Origin: Canna indica
Taxonomy: Eukaryota; Streptophyta; Magnoliopsida; Zingiberales; Cannaceae
Length of the DNA stretch: 64,000 bases
Direction of reading: 5' to 3'
Assembly (NCBI GenBank): GCA_034359265.1
Contig: CP136896.1
Span: 11,253,501 to 11,317,500 of the forward strand
Position numbers and translations under genes: made by a program. Position 1 is the stretch's first letter; every line of letters starts with the position of its first letter. Below, piece after piece: positions 55,537 through 64,000 of this stretch. The notes beneath the pieces are model-generated. The model ran no database searches. It was not told where the DNA came from and saw nothing but the letters and a program-made list of their open reading frames with translations.

Positions 55537-57773
55537 ATTTCGGACTAAAAAAAATGACATAATTGTATAGCCATGACTGTAAATTTCTTACGCGACTGCT
55601 AATCTTTCATATGAATCATATGATCATATCCCTCTTGTATTAGTTTCAAATTGCAGAAATTTTCCTGAGCTTAAAAAGGCTAATCAATCAACTATTAATT
55701 TATAAATAATATACAAATGTACTTAAACTAATCCCAAATCCTTCCATGGGTTTCTCGTGAGGCAGCAAGCAATGATGAATGCCGCACACGTGAGTCCTAA
55801 GCCAAGCGCACAGATGAATTAGTTGACTTATATTACTTTTATGCGTACGCTTGTGATGTGGTCATCTAATATAATACCGAGCAGAGCACAAAGAGTAAAC
55901 TATTTTTTTAAAAAAGAAAAGAAAAGGAGATATGGTCGATTTTTCTAACTGATACGAAGATAGATTAGAAAAAGGTTTATAACATTCAATTATTATTATA
56001 TATAAATATTTGGAGTTTCCAGATTCTGGTTATTAGCTGGATGTTTCAAATTTATCCTTTAGGTTTTTAAAAATGGGTTCCAGACTAATCTAGAATTTTA
56101 TTTCGAATCCAAAAGATCTCAACTTTGATCTATATTTTACTATTTTTTTTTTTATCAAACTCGATCCATCTTTTGATGTTTACAGATTTATTAAGCTAAT
56201 ATACGAGTTTTTCATATATTCAGATGAATATTATTCAAAATATAGAACTATTAGATAAATAATATATGATTTTTTTAATTGTAAATAAAAAGTTTCTAAA
56301 TCAAAATATGAATATTCAAAATTCTCTTAAATCCAATAAGATTTTCAAAATTTTTAAAATAGGAATCAAATTATAAAATTCCTAATATACTCTCGTGCTA
56401 AACTTGAAATTTCACTTAAACTTTCAAACTCTTGAAAGTGATCATGAAATGAAACATTTTGACCCCCTAATTTGGAGTATTCTAGTTTCACATGATTTGC
56501 GGGGTTCAACAAGCAATTAATATTTCATGATCAAAGATGTATTGCTTGTATAATAGCGATCCTTATATCTTGTATTAACAATCGAAAGTCAAGATGGTTG
56601 AAAGAAAAAAAAAATCATGAAAATATATCTTATAATTTTCAAAAAAATCATAAAAATTTTAAAATAATGAATGAAATTTTTTGATGATTTTTTTTAAATT
56701 TTAAAATATATATTCATAATCAAAAGATAAAATTGTTCAGTCAATTTTTTGAAAGTGATCAAATGATAATGAAAATACATCCTAAAATTCTTTAAAAATA
56801 TATAAAGATTTTAAATTAATGAATGGATTTTTTGATGATTTTTATTTTAAAATTTTAGAATATATTTTATGGTTAAAAAGTAAAATAGTTGAAACCGTTT
56901 TAATAGTTTCAGTACAAGGATATATTAAGATTTTTTTAAATTTAATTTTGATTTTAAAAATTTGAAAGATTATATTTGATTTTCAAAAATTTTGAAAATT
57001 TATATTTTTTATAAAAAAATATCAGTCTAAGGACATGTGACTCCCTGATACATTGATTGGGTAAAATATATTCCTCATCTGATTGAAAATTTATATTTTG
57101 ATTTGAAGAAATTCTTGATAAAATATTAAATTATTTCAAATAACTTGTTAACGCAACGCCCCATCGATCGTCGTGAGTTTTCGTGTTGATAGTTCAGTTT
57201 CCGTTGCTATCAAATATTGATTTGAGATTGCTGTTGAGCCATTCAATCAATCTCTGTCAATTCTGTCATTTTCAAATTCAGTCCATTCGCCAGCGATTCG
57301 CGGGAAGTCGGCTGTTCACTGTGCACAGCATATAGTCACTGACATCTACTTTTAGCTGGTGACTTGGAATAATGGATGTAACACATGATTGATTTAAATG
57401 TTTGATGTATTTGTTATAGGGTTTAGTTCAAAGGTATTAGAAATTTCTAGGGAAGCTTCTAGTTTTTGGATCAGACAGATGGATGAGATTTCATGCTTAA
57501 TTAATTATAATATTTGAAGGTGAACGTTTTAAGGATAATATTTCAACTAATAAATCATACTTACATAAACATTTAATCAATCTTTGGTTAATTAAGTTGG
57601 ATCTATCAACTCAAGATCAAGTTCGATTGAATAGGATTAAGTTAGCACAAGGTTCAACTTGATCGAATTGAGTCAAGTCACGTGAGGTCAAGTTAGTCCA
57701 AGGATTTGACCCTACCAGTTAATTTTGATCGGTTGAGATTTATAATTAATAAAGGAAATATATATATATATAT
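55537..57773. other. 3' UTR and AT-rich intergenic DNA
   Basis: No gene is seen. Near 56600-56900 a segment of about 180 bp with TGAATGAAATTTTTTGATG and AAATTTTAAAATATA words occurs twice in imperfect tandem. Confidence 0.5.
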
Positions 57774-57796
57774 CATTATTAGAAATTGAGTCTTCA

Positions 57797-58026
57797 GCAA
57801 CGGCTATCAGCAACGGTCGCTCAAGCCGTTGCTATTTGCAACGGCATTCTTACGGCCACTCAAGCCGTTACAGATATGTTGTATCTGCAACGGCTTTCTA
57901 ACGGACACGCGAGCCGTTGCTGATTATTTTAATTATCAGCAACGGCTTTCCAACGGACAAGTGAGCCGTTGCTGATGATAACTTATTAGCAACAGCTTTC
58001 TAACGGGCGAGTGAGCCGTTGCTGAT
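57797..58026. repeat. Subterminal repeats of the outer CACTA element
   Basis: Alternating CAGCAACGGCT and AGCCGTTGCTG motifs in both orientations with TTTCTAACGGAC between them. They are probably binding sites for the TNPA-like protein, by analogy with En/Spm. Confidence 0.85.
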
Positions 58027-59559
58027 AAGTTTATATAGGTCGCAGATCGCGCCCGACCCTTCTTCCTCCCGCTGTTGCCGCCGCCGCCTCCTCCTCCCGC
58101 CTCTCGTCGCCGCTGCCGCTGCCGACGCCGACGATGCCGAGCTGCCGCTGCCGCTGCCGACGCTGCCGTCCGTCCTCGACCGCCGATTTCAGGTAATCAT
58201 TGTCGTTCGGCCGTCTCTCCCCGTTGCGACCGGCGGGAAATCCGACCGAAACCCTATTTTTAGGGTTTCGGCCGGCGGCTGTCGGTCGATGGCCGCCGCT
58301 GGAGCTTTTACAGTGTCCGGACACTGTACGCTGGCGCCGGAGTCCACCGGACTCCGGCGCCGAAAATTACAGATTTATATTTTTTTTATTTTTTTATATA
58401 TGTTAATTAATTATTTAGATTAATTGTTTAATTTGTTAGATTAATTATTTAATTTGTTAGATTAATTATTAGGGTTTAGATTAATTTCGGAATTGTCCAC
58501 TTCGGACGCGCGCCGGAATCGTCCACTTCGGACTCGAACTGTCTCGAAACATTTAGAAAATAATCATCCATCCGATGAGTTGATATGTTTCACGTACGCA
58601 TTGACGAGTCGGATATGATTTAACAAAACCTTAGATCCGTTCGGGGAATGTATGTTCGTGTAAAAGAAGTAGATGATCTTTTATACGACGTACAATTCTT
58701 GAATTGTCCCTGATTGGACAATTTGGGAATATAGTTATTTGTACTGCACTTACGTTTTTATTTTAACTGTTAACTAATTATTCTAAATTTCGGCAACATC
58801 TCTCTTGTTCTCCGATACGCGCCCAGATGATATGCGTATTCGGAGAACTGTAGGGAGATGCTGCCGAAATTTAGAATGAAGTTAATGGTTAAAATAAGTA
58901 CTTAATGCAATATAAATAACATAAATCCTGAATGGAATAGGACAATCTCACCTAAAGACATTAACCAAAGAAATTGTCATTGATTGACAGAATCATGTCG
59001 GCTGATCGAAGTTGGATGTACCGACGTCTTGATCGTGGAGCTTTAACGAATGAGTTTCGATTAGGCGTAACGTACTTCCTAAATTTCGCCTATTCGAATC
59101 AAAATTTCGTTAGCATCGGTGATCAAATCCGATGTCTGTGTCGCATTTGTTCGAATGGACGATTTTTGAATCGGGAGACTGTCACTCTGCATCTATATAG
59201 CAAAGCATTTGCACCAAGATATTTTCTATGGACTTGTCACGGGGAGTCACGCGAAGTCAGGACGTCGAGCAATCCTGTCGCTCAGACATATGGTGAATCT
59301 TCCTCTGTTGGTGCTTCTTCATCCAGTCAATCTAATCCCTATAGAACTATGATACTTGATAGTCTTGGGGGTCAATTCCACCTGAATGATAATGTTGATC
59401 GGCCAGTTCTTCAGACATCAGTCCCACCAGATACTACAGCGGTTTATATCACAGAAGTACAAACTGCGGCAGAGATTGAATTACCGAATAAAGAAGCTGC
59501 AGAATTTTACGAGATGTTGAAAGCTGCCGATGAACCTTTCACTACTAGAAATATGGTCT

Positions 59560-59900
59560 TCAGCAACGGCTATCAGCAACGGCCGCTCAAGCCGTTGCTA
59601 TTTGCAACGGCATTCATACGGCCGCTCGAGCCGTTGCAGATATGAGGTATCTGCAACGGCTTTCTAACGGACGAGTGAGCCGTTGCTGATGATGTTAATT
59701 ATCAGCAACGGCTTTCTAACGGACAAGTTAGCCGTTGCTGATGATAACTTATTAGCAACGGCTTTCTAACGGACGAGTGAGCCGTTGCTGATGATGTTAA
59801 TTATCAGCAACGGCTTTCTAACGGACAAGTTAGCCGTTGCTGATGATAACTTATTAGCAACGGCTTTCTAACGGGCGAGTGAGCCGTTGCTGATAAGTTT
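59560..59900. repeat. Subterminal repeats of the nested CACTA element
   Basis: CAGCAACGGCTTTCTAACGG-type units alternate with AGCCGTTGCTG. A block of about 105 bp (TTAATTATCAGCAACGGC to GTGAGCCGTTGCTG) is present twice in tandem. Confidence 0.85.
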
Positions 59901-60169
59901 ATATAGGGCACGCAGTCGCGCCCGACCCTTCTTCCTCCCGCTGCTGCCGCCGCCGCTTCTGCTCTCGCCTCTCGCCGCCGCTGCCGCCGACGCTGACGCT
60001 GACGCCGACGACGCCTCTTCCTCCTCCCGGTGCTACCGACTTGTTCAGGTATGCTTCGCCCTAACGCGTTCCCCTTCCAACGGCGCCGTCTGGTATGCTT
60101 CGCAGAGAACCCGGCCGCCCTAACTTGTTCAGGTATGCTTCGCAGAGAACCCGGCCGCCGTCTGGGGCA

Positions 60170-60470
60170 GCGGTACCTGTACCGGCGCCGGCTCCCGCGC
60201 CTTCGCCGGATACCTTTTGCAACGGCGTCTACCTCTCCTACGTTCTTGAGCAACGGGAGAAGATCCATCCATTCACTTCCAACCCGGCGGACCAGCCGTA
60301 CGCCTTCCGCGCCACCGCCACTGTCCTCAACCACGGCACCGCTGATCTCCTCGCCTGGACGCTACTCGTCCCCTTCCGCCATCGCGAGCTGATCGTCTCC
60401 GTCGGCGGCGGTGTCCTCTCCAACGGATCCGCATTTCCGTATAACACCACCCTTGACGCCAACAGCACCG
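60170..60470 (+). pseudogene. Captured COBRA-like gene fragment
   Basis: The frame reads DTFCNGVYLSYVLEQREKIH, QPYAFRATATVLNHGTADLL, AWTLLVPFRHRELIVSVGGG and VLSNGSAFPYNTTLDAN. It matches the N-terminal cellulose-binding-like part of COBRA-like proteins of the COBL7/10 type, GPI-anchored cell-wall proteins. Only about 95 residues are present, and it changes into a different gene's sequence after NSTAS. It sits inside the nested CACTA element. Confidence 0.6.
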
Positions 60471-60615
60471 CCTCGCCGCAGGAGATGAAGCCGGACGCGA
60501 CAGTGGCGTTGCGAGTGCAGGGCCGTAAGGACCGACACGAGGCGACCGGCCTCATCCTCCACAACTGCACCATCAACGCCGATGCATCGCTGGTGCCGGC
60601 GCAGGCCACGACATC
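60471..60615 (+). pseudogene. Captured pectinesterase-like fragment fused to the COBRA-like piece
   Basis: In the same open frame as the COBRA-like piece: ALRVQGRKDRHEATGLILHN and CTINADASLVPAQATTS. This resembles the pectin methylesterase segment usually read as TAQGR.D....TG..I.NC.I. The catalytic Asp and Gln region is not included. The fused frame is open for about 200 codons and continues into the subterminal repeat, so a chimeric product is conceivable. Confidence 0.55.
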
Positions 60616-63030
60616 GAAAGCCGTTGTTATTAATGTTATCAGCAACGGCGTTCTAACGGGCGAGCGGCCGTTGCTGATATTATTTTTAGCGACGGCCCGA
60701 GCGGCCGTTGCTAAGTCATCAGCAACGCGAGTTTCTGTCACGGTTCTATTGCAACGGCTCAGCCGTTGCTGATGCTCTTCAGCAACGGCCCAGCAACGGC
60801 ACTAGCCGTTGCTGATGCTCATTTTTCTAGTAGTGTTTGTATGAGAATTGTCCTAAATACACTAGGTTTTCAGCAATGACACAGCTCCTAAACATCAAGG
60901 CCGATTGTAATATCAGCGGAGTTGCGTATGATCGAATTGCAGGATTGATTAATGGAATGCTGCCTACTGATAACAAGTTTGAGCCTACTTTTTATAAAAC
61001 TAAAAAGCTGATGAGAAAATTGGGGATTGGGTACGAAAAAATACACGCATGCCAAAATAACTGGTGAACAAATGTTAGCACGTGTTTCAGCACTTCCAGA
61101 TATAGTATTTGGTCGCAATGAAAGAGTGTCAGGTTTTGGCCAAACACATAACTGGGTGAAAAAAAGTATCTTTTGGGAATTGCCCTATTGGAGTTCATTA
61201 TTGATTCGACATAATTTAGATGTCATGCACATTGAAAAAAATGTGTTTGATAATATTTTCAACACTTTGATGGATATTTCCGGAAAAACTAAAGATAATG
61301 TCAAAGCCCGACATGATATGAAAATACTTTGTAAAAGACCAGAGTTGGAGTTACAAGAGGTCAACGGACGATATCTGAAACCGAAGGCCCTATATGTGTT
61401 AAATAAACAACAGATCAAAGATGTTTGTCAATGGGTAAAAGAACTCAGATTACCCGATGGATATGCTTCAAACTTATCTCGATGTGTGAACGTCGATGAT
61501 TGCAAAATATCAGGGATGAAGAGCCATGATTGTCATGTATTCATGCAGAGATTACTTTCGATCGCATTTCGAGATCTTCTACCTGATAATATTTGGGGTC
61601 CGTTGACTGAATTAAGTATGTTTTTTAGAAGCATCTGTGCAAATGTCCTTCGAGTCGAAGATATGTCAACACTTGAAAATAATATTGTTGAAATCATATG
61701 CAAGCTGGAGCAGTTTTTCCCTCCTGTATTTTTTTACTCGATGGAGCATCTACCGATACACTTGGCATACGAGGCACGAGTTGGTGGCCCCGTTCAATAT
61801 CGGTGGATGTACTTATTTGAAAGATACATGAATCGTCTGAAGAAAAAAGTAAAGAACACCGCAGCTGTTGAAGGATCAATATCTGAATCGTATATCATCC
61901 AAGAAATTTCAACATTCTGCTCATTTTACTTTGAATCGACAGTACAAACAAGATTTGATCGTCTTCCACGTAACGACGACGGGGGTGTTCGACATTCAGA
62001 TGGACGTTTAAATATATTTTGTCACTCTGGTCGTGCTTTTGGTTCTCGTCCATCTCGACACTTAAGCGATGAAGAGTATCATTTGGCACACTTGTATGTA
62101 TTACTCAATTGTCCAGAGATTGAACAATTCATTGAAATATTTGACATTGAGATGGTGCAAAAATACTCTATTCACAACGATCAAGAATTGGAGAGATTAC
62201 GGAATCGTAATTTCTCTACTTGGATTCAGACTTACAGCAAAGATCACAGAGCTGAAATAGATGAAAGAATATTTGAGTTTGTTAGTGGACCGTCGTGACT
62301 TGTGTCGTGCTATAGCGGATATTTTGTTAATGGGTATAAATTTCACACGGTTGAATATTCATTTACAAAGAAGACGATGAATGCTGGGGTCTGTGTGAAA
62401 GGGACAACCTATGTTGAATGTGATATGGATTTTTATGGACTGGTGGAAGAAGTGATAGAGTTGCACTACTTCAGCTTGAAATCAGTTATTCTATTTAGAT
62501 GTCATTGGTTCGATACAACAGAAAGGGGCATGAAAGTTCATCCAAAATACAAACTTGTTGAGGTTAATTATAAATCTAAATTGGCAGCAAATGAGCCTTT
62601 TATATTGGCATCACAAGTCGAACAAGTATATTACGTGAAGTATCCGGCTCGAAATAAAGATAGAGTATATTGGCATGTAGTCTGTAAGACAAAAGGTAGA
62701 GAAAAAATTGATCCGATAGTAGGAGAAAATGAGCTGATATCTGATATGACAGATGGTTTCTATCAAGAAGATGATCCTCCTGCTGTAGATCGTATTATTC
62801 CAATACTCGAGGATGCAGACACAACGTCAATTCAATTAGAAGTTGAATATGCTGATGATGACGATCATGAAATTGAGGAAGCTGGAGATGAAGAAGATGA
62901 AGAAGAGGAAGAAGAGGAAGAATTCGAAGACTATTATTCAGATGATGAGGAATAATTGTAAAGTATATATTTTATTAAATATATCTCTACTATTTATACA
63001 ATAATCTGATTATATGTCTATTCGACAGAT

Positions 63031-64000
63031 ATGTCTGGTCGTGGTTATCGTCGCAGGAGAGCTTCGGAGTCTCCGATCGGTGAGACTCCTACACTTACTC
63101 ATGCTGCTGATCCTCCTGTTGCTGATCCTCATGCCGATGATACTGCCGAGGCTAGTACATCCAGACGCAGGCGGCCACGCGGGCGAACAGGTGGCAGCCT
63201 CCACCAGCCACAGAGTCACGTAGATTGATTAGCGTGATTGGGGAGCGGTAATATATCATGAATTATGAATCATTACAAATTCATTATATCATAAGATAAT
63301 ATTAAAATTTATTTTTGTTGTGCAGGTTCGAGCAAGAAGAAGTGCCGATGAGCATTTCTTCTACTATTCGACGATACATGCACGGGGCATGGCCTACGTG
63401 GTCTCACGTGCCTAGCGAGCATGTCGACATGTTATGGCGCGAGTTTGAGGCACATATTATTATTTTTTACATGCATGATGATTAATATTGGTACTGATAT
63501 TATTATTTTGCAGGCTCGCTATACATGGGCCGAGGACCAAAGGCCCTTCATTTACGCTGCCTGGGAGGCTATTTCTCGGGCAAGGTACAACGGGCAGCTG
63601 GGGCAGGCTCGGTCCCAGGCGATGGCCCGAGCTAGGACCACTAACATCGCGGAGACTCGGGGATACGACCCCGATTGGATTACTCCGGATATATGGGACC
63701 AGCTCATGGGAATATGGTCGACGGATCGATGACATGAGGTTTCTCGGAATGCGGCTAGAAATCGCATGTCGGGGGGAGCAGCGCGTCACACCGGCGGCTC
63801 TGTTGCATTTGCAGTGCACGCGAATCGTATGGTAAGTATATCTTTTAATTATATATTTTATTTGTTACTATGTGTACTAATTAATGTATTTGTTTAATAA
63901 ATGTAGACGACGGTGTCGGATGACGGGACTGTCCAGCGACCCTCCCCGATGGCGGTGTTTGAGCGGACTCACCGTCGAGCACATGGGACGGGGGAGTACA
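63031..64000 (+). pseudogene. TNPA-like (Transposase_24 type) gene of the CACTA element, partial
   Basis: The second gene of the element. The start MSGRGYRRRRASESPIGE is followed by a frame change before RRLISVIGER. Exons at 63326-63449, 63514-63831 and from 63907 read FEQEEVPMSISSTIRRYMHG, YTWAEDQRPFIYAAWEAISR, DWITPDIWDQLMGIWSTDR, then after a TGA EVSRNAARNRMSGGAARHTG, GSVAFAVHANRM and VFERTHRRAHGTGEY. The RNRMSGGAARHTGGSVAF region is a hallmark of the family. Introns are 63248-63325, 63450-63513 (GC donor in place of GT) and 63832-63906. The window ends inside the gene. Confidence 0.82.

Larger units (their letters stand above)
59540..60835. mobile_element. Nested non-autonomous CACTA element with chimeric host gene insert
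   Basis: The ends are CACTACTAGAAA and its exact complement TTTCTAGTAGTG. A TTT duplication lies on each side (59537-59539 and 60836-60838). The first 350 bases repeat the outer element's subterminal array and promoter-like start (CAGCAACGG words, TTTATATAGG, GC-rich CTGCTGCCGCCG part), showing that it is a deletion derivative of the same family. The interior carries a COBRA-like plus pectinesterase-like fragment (about 60170-60620) in place of transposase genes. Confidence 0.93.
58974..62955 (+). pseudogene. TNP2-type CACTA transposase, interrupted and core-deleted
   Basis: Starts MSLIDRIMSADRSWMYRRLD, then RGALTNEFRLGVTYFLNFAY and CRICSNGRFL, the transposase-associated N-terminal domain. 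At 59540 a 1.3-kb CACTA element interrupts it (EPL|YENCPKYT when removed). It resumes at 60839 as YENCPKYTRFSAMTQLLNI and KKLMRKLGIGYEKIHACQN. Then there is a jump near 61050-61065 to a different frame, ITGEQMLARVSALPDIVFG and KSIFWELPYWSSLLIRHNLD, VMHIEKNVFDN. The catalytic domain that normally lies between is missing. DUF4218-like (GPLTELSMFFRSICANVL) and, after an in-frame TGA at 62296-62298, DUF4216-like (CHWFDTTERGMKVHPKYKLV) parts follow with an acidic tail. Confidence 0.92.
57774..64000 (+). mobile_element. Large CACTA element, right end outside the window
   Basis: The left end CATTATTAGAAATTGAGTC is a mutated form of CACTACTAGAAA. It is followed by many CAGCAACGGCT / AGCCGTTGCTG subterminal words (57797-58026), a TATA-like TTTATATAGG at about 58028 and GC-rich sequence. 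It carries a TNP2-type transposase gene (58974-62955) and a TNPA-like gene (63031 onwards) on the + strand, the usual order for autonomous CACTA elements. A smaller relative (59540-60835) is inserted in the transposase. The element is disabled by this insertion, by a deletion of the catalytic core and by stops. Confidence 0.92.

Noticed and set aside
54763..55560. Long reverse-strand frame of 265 codons over the DUF241 gene
   Set aside because: It is a shadow of the GC-rich sense frame; its translation is Arg/Gly-rich low complexity with no domain.
1..64000. CRISPR arrays, operons and ribosome-binding sites
   Set aside because: The window is plant nuclear DNA; short repeats are transposon subterminal motifs or tandem arrays without the spacer structure of CRISPR.
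1..64000. tRNA, rRNA and miRNA genes
   Set aside because: No cloverleaf with A and B boxes or conserved rRNA segment was noticed. Long hairpins are all explained by MITEs. A dedicated scan was not possible here.

Overview
This window is nuclear DNA from a flowering plant. The PLD-delta, complex I, DUF241 and transposon families are plant families, and host genes have GT-AG introns. The very GC-rich intronless DUF241 gene and the AT-rich intergenic DNA fit a monocot, but that is inference and I do not assign a species.

Only four host genes are supported. (1) The 3' part of a phospholipase D delta gene runs on the + strand over 2824-11663, with eight exons and introns full of transposons. (2) A two-exon gene at 26898-29926 (+) encodes a 105-residue conserved membrane protein of unknown function. 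(3) A three-exon gene at 40546-45761 (+) encodes a small mitochondrial complex I subunit (NDUFB2-like, 73 residues). (4) An intronless DUF241/BYPASS1-related gene lies at 54712-55536 (+).

The rest is mostly transposable elements, several with exact target-site duplications (TSDs). hAT elements with 8-bp TSDs lie at 770-2168, 3241-3705, 4481-5206, 16866-17348, 41778-42608 and 46697-48068. A further hAT element at 14065-14568 has a TSD with one mismatch. Mutator-type elements with 9-10-bp TSDs lie at 19565-21224, 23494-23895, 25765-26419 and 32989-40009. CACTA elements lie at 15809-18400 and 59540-60835, and a third starts at 57774 and runs off the right edge. There is a Ty3/gypsy relic on the - strand (about 15015-24040), a Ty1/copia element on the - strand (34125-38557), a LINE relic (7709-8345) and several Tourist-like MITEs.

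Nesting is deep. The copia element sits in a long-TIR MULE, which sits in a hAT-like MITE. A Pack-MULE sits in the gypsy integrase, and a CACTA element splits the gypsy tandem array. A small CACTA element sits inside the transposase gene of a larger relative.

The most notable theme is capture of host gene fragments. Four separate DNA transposons carry pieces of at least nine host genes: ribose-5-phosphate isomerase and a VIT-like transporter; a phosphopantetheinyl transferase, an RGLG/copine ligase and ARP6; class III peroxidase and a C2H2 zinc finger; and a COBRA-like protein and a pectinesterase. Some were captured as genomic DNA, since an intron with its splice sites is still present. All identifications come from reading translations and recalling family motifs; no database search was run.
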